Assembly: GCF_009807095.1 (NCBI RefSeq)
Contig: NZ_WUCC01000004.1
Location: 124,001 to 188,000, forward strand
Reading direction: 5' to 3'
DNA: 64,000 bases
Source of the DNA: Rathayibacter sp. VKM Ac-2754
GTDB lineage: Bacteria > Actinomycetota > Actinomycetes > Actinomycetales > Microbacteriaceae
Below, piece after piece: positions 1-7,772 of this stretch. Under the pieces are notes generated by a model, which had not been told where the DNA came from, did not search any database, and saw only the letters and a list, made by a program, of their open reading frames with translations. Within the stretch, counting starts at the first letter, position 1; each line of letters opens with the position of its first letter. A program made the translations under genes and the position numbers.

Positions 1-56
1 AACGCCGCGGCGTCGCCGATCGGGACCTGACGGGGCGGGGTCGGGAACGGGTGCAT
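1..56 (-). CDS. Possible N-terminus of a gene cut by the window edge
   Basis: An ATG on the minus strand opens a frame that stays open to the window edge. It begins MHPFPTPPRQVPIGDA. A purine-rich GAGAGG lies a suitable distance upstream, which argues for a real start. Only about 18 residues are visible, so no family can be assigned. The frame could also be chance in GC-rich DNA. Confidence 0.3.
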   Translation of the reverse strand, partial: MHPFPTPPRQVPIGDAAA

Positions 57-142
57 GGCGGACCTCTCGGAGCGGGACGGGACGTGCTTCGAGCAGACCA
101 CATGACGCTGCGGCAGGTGCAAGCTGCTGGTTCGATGACTCC

Positions 143-613
143 ATGACCGAGACCACCGAGCAGAAGTGGGCGAACCCCGAGCCGGAGATCCACCGAGCGC
201 TCGCGCGGTGGGCCGCCGACTGTGCAGAACGAGCCCTTCCCGTGTTCGAGGAGTGGGATCCGATCGACACCCGCCCACGACACGCGCTCGATGTCCTCCG
301 AGCCTGGGAGCGGGGAGAGGTGCCCATGACGGAGTGCCGTTCCGCTGCGTTCGCGGCTCATGCCGCCGCACGGTCCGCCACTCAGGCCGGCGCCACCGCA
401 GCGACCGCCGCCGCGAGAGCAGCCGGGCAGGCCGCGGCCGTCGCCCACATGGCCGATCACGCGCCTCATGCCGCGACGTACGCGGCGAAGGCGATCGCGC
501 TGCACGGATCGGGCGACGGCGACCGGGAAGCCGAACGGCGACGCCAGTGGGAGATGCTCGACCCCGACCTCCGTCCGATCAGCTTCTCGAAGGGGCTCCC
601 GACCGTCTCGTAG
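143..613 (+). CDS. Imm-5-like putative immunity protein
   Basis: This 156-residue protein is rich in alanine. It resembles a family annotated as putative immunity proteins: a WAADCAERALPVFE segment near residues 24-37, then RPRHALDVLRAWERGE, then a long helical Ala-rich stretch and a short polar tail. The family is thought to neutralise a polymorphic or contact-dependent toxin, but that is by association and not shown here. No toxin gene is next to it. What follows is decayed DNA (remnants at 0.67-1.8 kb), so the partner may have been lost. The start is the first ATG, with a stop-rich region before it. The family call is from motif memory only. Confidence 0.6.
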   Translation: MTETTEQKWANPEPEIHRALARWAADCAERALPVFEEWDPIDTRPRHALDVLRAWERGEVPMTECRSAAFAAHAAARSATQAGATAATAAARAAGQAAAVAHMADHAPHAATYAAKAIALHGSGDGDREAERRRQWEMLDPDLRPISFSKGLPTVS

Positions 614-666
614 GGGGATGGATCGGCGGTCGCGTCTCACGTCGCCATGCCTGCCCTGAAGAGGGA

Positions 667-1321
667 TCAGCGCGCCCGTCTCGGCCAGGCCTCCCACACT
701 CGGCTCCACGGCGGGGACAGCTGCCGGCCGTCGTGGTCGCTCACCGGGTGCCGGCCCTCGGTAGTGCTGTATCCGCTCGTCAGGCCGAGCTCGTCGGAGC
801 CGCCGATGCGGTAGCCGACGGTGAGACTGTCGTCACCGGCGGTGATGCTCTCCTCGTAGCGGCCCGCGACGACGTCGAGGATCGCGCGCTCGAGGTCGTC
901 CGCGAGGGCGGTCCAGCCGTCGTCGCAGGCGTCGCATCCGCAGACGGGGTACTCGAACCGATGCAGTCCTCCGGCGTGCAGGAGGATGCCGGGGAAGACG
1001 GTGTAGACGATCGTCAGCGGTGCGGCCCCGGCGGTCGCGGGGGTCAGACGGACGGCGCGGGTGGCCCAGGAGATCTCGGCCTCGTCCCTGGACGCCAGGG
1101 CCGGGTCGTCCTCGATCGTGACGTCGCAGGTTCGCACGAGGTGCTCGATCAGAGCGTCAGCGATCGTGTGGAGGGGGCGGAAGCGCTCGGTGTCGCTCGT
1201 GACGGAGTAGCTCTCGTCGGGAGGTGATCCTCCTCCCCACCGAGTGCCGTAGGGGGATGGGCCGACCGTCCTCGTCGGTGAAGACGCGGTCCTCGACAGC
1301 GGGTCGGGCGTAGTCCGTCAT
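667..1321 (-). pseudogene. Frameshifted copy of the DUF6226 gene
   Basis: This stretch is a close copy of the intact gene at 7773-8426, including its start codon, its stop codon and about 20 bases upstream of the start. It is one base longer (655 against 654). The extra base is in a G run at 1252-1256, which has five Gs where the intact copy has four. The insertion puts the first 20 or so codons out of frame with the rest. A downstream start (near 1137) could still give a 156-residue C-terminal product. Either a true inactivating mutation, a slippage-prone tract or a sequencing error could explain it. Confidence 0.75.
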
Positions 1322-1344
1322 GGAGGAGAGAGTACGAGTCGTCG

Positions 1345-1580
1345 CCTCGTCCGGCCGGCAGCGTTTCGTCGAGGGACGGGCGGGTGGGCGATCCGGCGTC
1401 GAAAGGCGGGTGCGGGTCGTACTCCACGGTGAGCTGGACGGCTCGTGCTGTCGCCTCGTCGTAGACCTCGGCGGCCACCGTCAGCGCGAAGTCGATGCCG
1501 CTCGTGACCCCTCCGCCGGTGATGAGGCTGCCGTCGCGACGGACCTTCAAGGCGGACGACACGAGCCCGTTCTGCCGATC
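1345..1580 (-). pseudogene. C-terminal remnant of a DJ-1/PfpI isocyanide hydratase-like protein
   Basis: One minus-strand frame reads RRDGSLITGGGVTSGIDFAL, then a helix, then a VEYDPHPPFDAGSP segment. This order is typical of the C-terminal third of cyclohexyl-isocyanide hydratase-like members of the DJ-1/PfpI superfamily. The N-terminal two thirds, with the catalytic cysteine, are absent upstream. The fragment ends by running into the DUF6226 copy. It has no start codon of its own in a sensible place. I read it as a relic left by a deletion. Confidence 0.5.
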
Positions 1581-1636
1581 GGAGGTGTCGTCGCTCGCGT
1601 TGTCCCGCTCGACTGCGTCGTCCCGTCCGGGATCGA

Positions 1637-1793
1637 TCAGCGGATGCCGAGGTCGTCGCCCGGTTCGACGTCCGCCGGACGGAACCGGCCGGCGTGGAGC
1701 GGGCCGGTGCTCCACGGGGCGATGGTCGCCCGGCCGAGGCCGGCGTGCGCGACGGAGCCCGGGCCGTCGACGACGAAGCGGCCACCGGCGAGG
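1637..1793 (-). pseudogene. C-terminal remnant paralogous to the gene at 11134-11658
   Basis: The minus strand encodes a tail reading LGRATIAPWSTGPL, then FRPADVEPGDDLGIR and a stop. It aligns closely with the last 45 or so residues of the hypothetical protein at 11134-11658 (LGWATIAMWSTGPL, then FRLAEVESGDDLRVR). Nothing upstream matches the rest of that protein. This is therefore a truncated second copy of an unknown family. Confidence 0.5.
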
Positions 1794-1824
1794 TGCCGGC
1801 GGCCGCTTCTCGGGTGAGTCGTGC

Positions 1825-2694
1825 TCAGGCGCAGCGGGCGAGGTACTGCGTCACGTCGGCTCGGGTGAGGGTCTTCAGTGCGTCGAGGTCGTGGCTCCGG
1901 AGGTATGCGCGGGCGGCGGCGGTGGCCTTCGCGAGGGTCGGCTTCGAGCGGTCGAGGCAGGGGGCGGAGTCGAGCGGGTCGGTGCTCGGAGTGCGCAGGT
2001 CTGCGTCGATGCCGGTGATGGCCTGGTCGAGGCTGGTGATGACGATGGGCTCGGCACCGTCCTGGGTCGGGCTGTTGGGCCACCACTGCTTCGCGTCGCC
2101 CGTCCGGTCGTCGAAGGCGACGGTGTAGAAGTCGATGTCGAGGCCGCGGATGGTGTAGTCGCCGTTCGCGTCCGTGTAGGTGTCGACGTAGCTGCCGTAG
2201 GGCGGCCGGACGAAGGCGGTGACGGGCACGGGGGCGCCGTCGTCGGTCGCGACGTGGCCGCTGATCGTGGCTCCGAGCGGGAGCACGTACTCGGGGAGGG
2301 ACAGGGTCTCGCCGGCGCCCACGGAGAAGACGGTGCCGGGGGCGTTCGGGCGGGTCGAGCCGAGGTTGCGCTGGACGTGCAGGCCGTCCTCTACGAGGGC
2401 GGCGACGGTGTAGGTCTCGTCGGGCACCACGGTGGCCTCGAAGACGCCGTCGGCGTCCGTCGTCGCGAGGACGAGCGGCTTCACCTCGCTCGTGCTGGTC
2501 GGACGCAGGAGCACGTCGGTGCCGGCGGGTGCGGGCGTGTCGGGCGTCCCCTCGAGCAGGACCAGTCCGGTGATCGTGCCGGTCGCCTCCTGCTCGTCGG
2601 CGAAGGCCGGTGTCGCGAGTGCGGAGCCGGCGACCAGGACGGCGGCGGCGAGAGCGATCGTCCGCCGGACGGCGGCGCGCGAGAGCACAGACAT
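1825..2694 (-). CDS. Secreted protein with carboxypeptidase-regulatory-like beta-sandwich repeats
   Basis: The 289-residue product begins with a Sec signal peptide: an Arg-rich start, an Ala/Val/Leu core and a TPAFA cleavage site near residue 32. Two modules with the pattern of carboxypeptidase regulatory-like or SdrD B-like folds follow. The first covers about residues 38-105 (GTITGLVLLEG, TDADGVFEATV, YTVAAL). The second covers about 140-195 (ATISGHVATDDG, YTDANGDYTIRGL, YTVAF). The last 60 residues are an Ala/Leu-rich domain with two cysteines. No anchor signal is visible, so it is probably released. No enzymatic motif is seen and the substrate is unknown. Confidence 0.65.
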   Translation of the reverse strand: MSVLSRAAVRRTIALAAAVLVAGSALATPAFADEQEATGTITGLVLLEGTPDTPAPAGTDVLLRPTSTSEVKPLVLATTDADGVFEATVVPDETYTVAALVEDGLHVQRNLGSTRPNAPGTVFSVGAGETLSLPEYVLPLGATISGHVATDDGAPVPVTAFVRPPYGSYVDTYTDANGDYTIRGLDIDFYTVAFDDRTGDAKQWWPNSPTQDGAEPIVITSLDQAITGIDADLRTPSTDPLDSAPCLDRSKPTLAKATAAARAYLRSHDLDALKTLTRADVTQYLARCA

Positions 2695-2999
2695 GGGATC
2701 CCCTCAGCGGGGGCACAGCGCCCCCATCGCTGCCGACACTAGAGGTCGAGCGAACCGCGACGCGAGCACCTCGTGCGCCGCCCGCGCTCGGGGAGCTCGG
2801 GGAAGCGGTCGGCCCGACCGGTGCCCGAAGGGGACAGTAGTGCGGTGCTCCACTCGTGGACCGTGGACGACGGAGTGTCGCGGTCGACTGCCGATGCGCG
2901 GTCGATGACCACCCGGGACGCTCCGGTTGCGAACCCTCGACCCCAGAACCTCCGCAGGAACTCGAGAGCCGACTCGGTCGCGCTTTATCGAAGACGCCG

Positions 3000-4076
3000 T
3001 CAGTGCTGGTGCTCGTCCTCCCAGAGGGGGAACGGGTCGGGATACGTCGCCCAGGTGTCGGGGCCGGCGAGCAGCTCCTCCGAGGTGAGGAGGCACTGGT
3101 CGAGGACTCTCGTCAGCTCGTCTCGGTCGAGGTCGGTGCCGAAGAACGCGAGTTCTTGGCCGATGGGCGCGTCCGGGTCCCAGCTGCGCATGCTCGTCGG
3201 GTCGAGCGCGACGATGTCGCCGGCGATCGACCAGGATCCGACGCGGTCGGGACGGGTCGCGAGGCGCACGAGCCCTCGAGAGCGCAGGATCCGACCGACT
3301 CGCGCGGGGACGAGGTCCCTGGTGATGGCCTCGTCGAGGCGTCCGGGATGGAAGGGGAGCGGATCGCGGAACAGGTGGCTGCGAACTCGTCCGATGTCAC
3401 CGACCCGGAGGGGCGAGTTCCCGGTGAGGACCCGTTGCCATCCCAGGCTGGACGCCAGCCGGTGCGCGTGGTGCGGCGTCAGGCGAGCGGGCCGGCGGCG
3501 GTACTGCTCGAGATCGCAGGAGGCGAGGATCTCGGCTGCCGGTGCCATCGCGCGCAGCAGATCCACTGCTTCCCCTTCGCACGCTCTGCCGTCGGCGTCG
3601 GTCAGCACGATGAGGTCCGCGAACTCGATGCGGCCCGCCAGCTTCTCCGCCGCGTCGACGTCCGCCTCGGACGCGGTCGGGGTGAACGCTGCGGGCTGTC
3701 CGAGGAGGACGTGGGTCACCTCGGCGAGGGAGGTGACCGCGACGACATCGAGAATGCCGATGCGCGTGTCTGCCGGGTGGCGTCGCTCGCAGAGGTGCTC
3801 GAGGACGAGGCCCACTTCCATCGGGTCCGCGGCGGCATCCAGTGCGAGGACGGTGACGCCGGTCTCGCCGTCGTCCGCCTGCCGGGCGAGCTCGGCGGCC
3901 AACTCGCCCGCGAACGCTGCGCTGTCGGTGTCGGGGCGCTCGAGGGTCCAGTGCGTGTTCTGCGTCGTGCGACCGGCGAGAGCTGCGGCGGCCGAGGCGC
4001 TGTCGCTGCACTCGGTGGCGCTGACGAGCGTGACGGCGAGGATCGGAAGGCGGTGCGGTGTCGAGGAGGGCTCCAT
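3000..4076 (-). CDS. CobW-like (COG0523-type) protein of the zinc-limitation response, without a P-loop
   Basis: The 358-residue protein has the overall plan of a CobW/COG0523 GTPase. There is an N-terminal nucleotide-binding-like domain (residues 10-210) with the LTDAD stretch near 155. A CobW C-terminal domain (about 225-350) follows, containing GRVRSHLFRDPLPFHPGRLDEAI. The Walker A motif is missing, because the expected GxxGxGKT position reads SATECSDSASAAAALAG. In mycobacteria a CobW-related protein in the zinc-repressed alternative ribosomal protein cluster (Mrf) recruits a ribosome hibernation factor; this could be a counterpart, but that is inference. It diverges from the bL36 operon across a Zur-like palindrome, so low-zinc induction is expected. 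Confidence 0.7.
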   Translation of the reverse strand: MEPSSTPHRLPILAVTLVSATECSDSASAAAALAGRTTQNTHWTLERPDTDSAAFAGELAAELARQADDGETGVTVLALDAAADPMEVGLVLEHLCERRHPADTRIGILDVVAVTSLAEVTHVLLGQPAAFTPTASEADVDAAEKLAGRIEFADLIVLTDADGRACEGEAVDLLRAMAPAAEILASCDLEQYRRRPARLTPHHAHRLASSLGWQRVLTGNSPLRVGDIGRVRSHLFRDPLPFHPGRLDEAITRDLVPARVGRILRSRGLVRLATRPDRVGSWSIAGDIVALDPTSMRSWDPDAPIGQELAFFGTDLDRDELTRVLDQCLLTSEELLAGPDTWATYPDPFPLWEDEHQH

Positions 4077-4087
4077 GACGAGCTACT

Positions 4088-4110
4088 CTATCGAGAACCG
4101 TTCTCAATAG
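4088..4110. promoter_or_regulatory. Zur-type operator between the CobW-like gene and rpmJ2
   Basis: A 23-bp palindrome has outer arms CTAT/ATAG and a perfect inner core GAGAAC-C-GTTCTC (4093-4105). Only one outer pair and the centre are asymmetric. It lies 11 bases before the CobW-like start and 15 bases before the rpmJ2 start, so one site could block both promoters. The layout matches actinobacterial Zur boxes (TGAAAA/TTTTCA arms around a short centre), though more GC-rich. Its position in front of a zinc-free bL36 gene is the main support. Confidence 0.7.
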
Positions 4111-4125
4111 AAGCAGGAGACCCGC

Positions 4126-4248
4126 ATGAAGGTAAGGAACTCGTTGAAGTCGATGAAGAGGATGCCCGGTTCGCAGATCGTCCGACGCCGCGGCCGTGTC
4201 TTCGTGATCAACAAGCTGAACCCGCGCTTCAAGGCCCGTCAGGGCTGA
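4126..4248 (+). CDS. rpmJ: Ribosomal protein bL36, zinc-independent (C-minus) form
   Basis: A 40-residue basic protein starts [15 protein letters not shown] and ends [12 protein letters not shown], which is clearly bL36. It has no cysteine, so it lacks the zinc-binding residues of the usual form. Bacteria with both forms use the C-minus paralogue to free zinc when the metal is scarce, normally under Zur control. A good ribosome binding site (AGCAGGAG) lies between the Zur-like palindrome and the ATG. It appears to be the first gene of an operon with the permease pair downstream, although a 164-base gap follows. Confidence 0.9.
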   Translation: MKVRNSLKSMKRMPGSQIVRRRGRVFVINKLNPRFKARQG

Positions 4249-4412
4249 CCTCGGGAACAGCGAAGGGTGCAGTCCCGAGGGGCGACGCCCTGGAGCGTCG
4301 GTGGAGCCGTCCGCCACCGGGCGGCGGGTTCCAGGTCCTCGGTCCCGTGCTCATCCGAGCGGACGTGCAGGCGACGCGTCGCTCGCCGTCCGCCCGCTTA
4401 CGATGGAGCGCG

Positions 4413-5438
4413 ATGACGATCGAGCGGGCCGCAGCCCCTGCCCGCAGCGCTCCGCGCCTCGGTCGGCGACTGGCTGCCGGGCTCGCGCTGGTCGCCGCGG
4501 CCGTGGCTCTGCGCGTCCTCGCCCCCGACTCGGCCGGTGATGCCCTGTCGGACGCGGTGCGCGACTTCCTCACGCTCTCGATCAGCGTCGTCATCGAGTC
4601 GCTGCCGTTCGTGTTCCTCGGCATCGTGCTCTCGATCGCCGTGCAGCTGTGGGTGCCCGAGGCGGTGCTCGTCAGGATCCTGCCGAAGCGCGCTCTGCCG
4701 CGGCGGCTGGTGATCTCGTTGCTCGGCGTGCTCCTCCCGGTCTGCGAGTGCGGCAACGTGCCGCTCGCGCGCGGACTGATCGTGAAGGGGCTGTCGGTCT
4801 CGGAGTCGATGACCTTCCTGCTCGCGGCGCCGATCGTGAACCCGATCACGATCATCACGACCTACCAGGCGTTCGGCTGGGCCGACGGGATCCTCGTGTG
4901 GCGCATCGTCGGCGGCTTCGTCATCGCGAACCTCGTCGGCTGGATCTTCAGCCGCCACAGCGACCCGATGGCGCTGCTGACCGACCGGTTCCGCGCGGCG
5001 TGCGAGGCGGGCGAACGGCCGTCGCGCTCCCTCCGCGACCGCTCGCGCCGCAGCGTGCTGCTCTTCGCCGAGGAGACCGGCGCGATGATGCCGGCCCTCT
5101 TCGTCGGCGCAGCGCTCGCCGGGCTCATCCAGGTCGGTGTCTCGCGAGACGTGCTGACGACTCTCGGTGGCGATCCGCTCTGGTCGGTGCTCGCGCTGAT
5201 GGTGCTCGCCTTCGTCATCTCGATCTGCTCGAACGTCGACGCGTTCTTCGTCCTCTCCTTCGGATCGACGTTCCTCCCGGGAGGCATCATCGCGTTCCTG
5301 GTGTTCGGACCCATGATCGACATCAAGATGCTCGCCCTGCTGCGCACCACCTTCTCCGTGCAGACGCTCGTGCGAGTGACGGTGCTGGTGGGCCTCGCCT
5401 CCGCGGTGCTCGGACTGGCGGTCAACCATGCGCTCTGA
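4413..5438 (+). CDS. COG0701 (YraQ/YcgR-like) permease
   Basis: A 341-residue integral membrane protein with about eight hydrophobic helices. It carries two hallmarks of the COG0701 permease family: PVCECGNVPLARG near residue 110 and the ICSNVDAFFVLSF motif in the second half. Family members pair with a TIGR03943 subunit, and that partner follows here with an 11-base overlap. The substrate is not established. The context (zinc-free bL36, Zur-like box, His-rich partner) points to a role in metal limitation, which is inference. The start is the ATG whose product begins MTIERAAAP; the open frame upstream has no coding look. Confidence 0.75.
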   Translation: MTIERAAAPARSAPRLGRRLAAGLALVAAAVALRVLAPDSAGDALSDAVRDFLTLSISVVIESLPFVFLGIVLSIAVQLWVPEAVLVRILPKRALPRRLVISLLGVLLPVCECGNVPLARGLIVKGLSVSESMTFLLAAPIVNPITIITTYQAFGWADGILVWRIVGGFVIANLVGWIFSRHSDPMALLTDRFRAACEAGERPSRSLRDRSRRSVLLFAEETGAMMPALFVGAALAGLIQVGVSRDVLTTLGGDPLWSVLALMVLAFVISICSNVDAFFVLSFGSTFLPGGIIAFLVFGPMIDIKMLALLRTTFSVQTLVRVTVLVGLASAVLGLAVNHAL

Positions 5439-6225
5439 GCGTCTGCTCACCCGGTGGAAGGGGATCGCGCTGAGCCTCATCGGCGTCGTCTCGACCCTCT
5501 GGCTCGCCGCCACCGGACGCCTCGGCCTCTACATCCACCCCCGGTACTTCGAGTTCTCGGTCGTGCTCGCGGTGCTGGCCGCGATCCTGCTGCTGCTGGC
5601 GTTCGCGATCGTGCCGGGCGCCGACGACGACGAGGATCCGCACGGAGGCGTCGAGGAGGCGGACGCCCACGGTCACCTGCACGACCACGCGCCTGGCCGG
5701 CCCTGGCGCGCGCGGCTCGCCGTCGTCGCCTCGCTCGCGATCATCGCCTCCGCCGCCGCCGCCCTGCTCGTCGTGCCGCCCTCGGCGCTCACCGCGTCCA
5801 CCGCGACGCAGCGCGAGGTGAACACGAGCGCCGTCGACTCCTCGGCCGTCGCCGCCGCGCCCACCGGAGACACCGCCGACTTCAGCGTGCGCGACTGGGC
5901 GACGCTGCTGCGGCAGGGCGCGAGCGAGCAGTTCCTGGCGGGTCGGACGGCCACCGTCAGCGGCTTCGTCACGCCCGACGCCTCCGACCCCGAGAACGTC
6001 TTCTACATCGCCCGCTTCATCGTCACCTGCTGCGCCGTGGACGCGCAGCCGGTGGGTGTGCCGATCCATCAGCCGGGCTGGGCCGACATGTACGCCGAGG
6101 GCGAGTGGCTGGAGGCGACCGGCGGGTTCGGTGCGAACCCGAGTGTCACGAGCGCCGAGACGGTCGTGCTCGAGCCAGACTCGGTCGTTCCGATCGACGA
6201 GCCGGCGATGCCCTATGTCTACTGA
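5428..6225 (+). CDS. TIGR03943/DUF1980 permease subunit (YcgQ-like)
   Basis: This 265-residue protein has two N-terminal membrane helices (about 10-30 and 42-65), a His/Asp-rich loop (residues 70-90, including DAHGHLHDHAPG), a third helix near 95-115, and an extracytoplasmic domain. The last domain holds the family motif IVTCCAVDAQPVGV (about 195-208). Its start overlaps the end of the COG0701 gene by 11 bases, and its own end overlaps the next gene by 11. This tight coupling suggests a single complex. The histidine cluster suggests metal contact, but no transported ion is known. Confidence 0.75.
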   Translation: MRSERLLTRWKGIALSLIGVVSTLWLAATGRLGLYIHPRYFEFSVVLAVLAAILLLLAFAIVPGADDDEDPHGGVEEADAHGHLHDHAPGRPWRARLAVVASLAIIASAAAALLVVPPSALTASTATQREVNTSAVDSSAVAAAPTGDTADFSVRDWATLLRQGASEQFLAGRTATVSGFVTPDASDPENVFYIARFIVTCCAVDAQPVGVPIHQPGWADMYAEGEWLEATGGFGANPSVTSAETVVLEPDSVVPIDEPAMPYVY

Positions 6226-7648
6226 CGAGGGGTCGCCGGAAGCGTCCGGTCGGGAGTACCCGGGGAAGCGGCCCGAGCGGCGCTCGCCGCGCGCGTTCGC
6301 TCGCGCCTTCTGGGGGGCGACGACCGCTCTCGTGCTGGCGGTCGGCGCGCTCACCGCCGCGACGATCGGCCAGGGCCCGAGGGTGACCGCCGTCGAGGTG
6401 AGCCGCGACGGCGTCGTCGAGCGCGACGGCGGCCGAGTCAGGATCCACCTCGACCAGTCGCTCGAGCCCGACGCCCTCGAGCGCGTGCAGGTGACCCCCG
6501 AGACACCGCACGAGGCCGAGCTCGACGGGGGCGTGCTGACCGTGACCTTCGCCGACACCCTCCGCTACGCCACCACCTACGACATCACGATCGACCGGGC
6601 GCGCGGTGTCGCGACAGGGTCTGCGGCCGACATCAGCGCCTCCTTCACGACCAAGGACCCCGACCTCTTCACCCTCGATCGAACCCCCGGTCCGGCCGAG
6701 CCGGACTCGATCCGGGTGCGCCCCCTCTCGGGAGGCGAGGCTCGCGTCGTCGCGACCGCCGACCGCATCCAGGACTACGTCGTCGTCGGCCCGGTTCTCG
6801 TGATGGCGACGCTCGAACCCGATGACACGACGCTGCTCCGCACGGTCACGCTCGACACCGGCTCGGAAGGAGTCATCCCGCTGCCCGGCCGAGGAGTCGT
6901 CCGCGAGCTGCACGCTTCCGCGGAGAAGGGCGTTCTCGGCTGGACCTTCAGCGGCGACACCCCGACCGGCCCTCTCGACCGCGCGCTCTACTCCTACGAC
7001 CTCACCGACCAGAAGGGTGAGGCGGTAGCGGTCACCGGGATCGACGGCGGGCCGCTGCGCGCTCGCGACTGGCTCGTCGTGCCGGGCACCACCTCCGCGG
7101 TCACCCACTCGCCCGACGACACCGTGCTGTTGATCGACCTGCTGGACCCCGCCTCGATCAGCCCGCTCGGGCAGCACGCCGAGCTGCGCGGCTTCGTGCC
7201 GGGAGCGAACGCTCTCGTCGTGGCCGACCCCGAGTCCGGGTCGCTGATCGACCTGGTCGACGGCTCGGTCGAGACGCTCGCGCTGCCCACCGCCGACGTG
7301 GCAGCGACTGCATCGCCGGTGCAGGTGCTGCTGCTCGATTCCGGCAGCTATCTCGAACTCGAAGCGGACTACGCGGCCGACGCGGGCACGACGCAGTACT
7401 CCGTCGTGCGCGTGGATGCGGCAGGGACGACCGAGATCTTCCGGACGTCCCCGACGGGACGCATCCGCAGCATCTGCCTCTCCCCCAACGGGCAGTTCGT
7501 CGCCGTGCAGGCGGTGTCGGAGGAGGGGGTCGCCGACGGCTACCCGGATGTGCCCGGCTTCAGCGCCACCTCGACGGTGCTGGTCGACCTCGACAGCGGC
7601 GACACGACCCGCAGCGTCAACGGGGTCTCCCGCGACTGGTGCGCCTAG
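6215..7648 (+). CDS. Membrane-anchored Ig-like and beta-propeller-like protein of the zinc module
   Basis: A 477-residue protein with a short cytoplasmic tail, one membrane helix (about 30-50) and a large external part. Residues 55-145 look like a Big_5-type Ig-like domain, ending in the ITIDRARGVATGSAADISASF stretch. The rest (about 150-475) has repeating beta blades with DPD, DLTD and LDS turns, like a six- or seven-bladed propeller. It overlaps the YcgQ-like gene by 11 bases, so it is probably the last gene of the rpmJ-led operon. A role as a surface lipoprotein-like receptor or assembly factor for the permease is a guess. Confidence 0.6.
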   Translation: MSTDEGSPEASGREYPGKRPERRSPRAFARAFWGATTALVLAVGALTAATIGQGPRVTAVEVSRDGVVERDGGRVRIHLDQSLEPDALERVQVTPETPHEAELDGGVLTVTFADTLRYATTYDITIDRARGVATGSAADISASFTTKDPDLFTLDRTPGPAEPDSIRVRPLSGGEARVVATADRIQDYVVVGPVLVMATLEPDDTTLLRTVTLDTGSEGVIPLPGRGVVRELHASAEKGVLGWTFSGDTPTGPLDRALYSYDLTDQKGEAVAVTGIDGGPLRARDWLVVPGTTSAVTHSPDDTVLLIDLLDPASISPLGQHAELRGFVPGANALVVADPESGSLIDLVDGSVETLALPTADVAATASPVQVLLLDSGSYLELEADYAADAGTTQYSVVRVDAAGTTEIFRTSPTGRIRSICLSPNGQFVAVQAVSEEGVADGYPDVPGFSATSTVLVDLDSGDTTRSVNGVSRDWCA

Positions 7649-7772
7649 GCATCGGCTGCCGGTCTCTCCTCCGGTGCGCTCTCGGGCAGCGGATGTGCTC
7701 CGCTCGGCTTCCCGGAGGGGCTCCAGGTCGTCCCGCAGGGACTCACGTCGCTGTGCCCGGCCGGAAGAGGAG

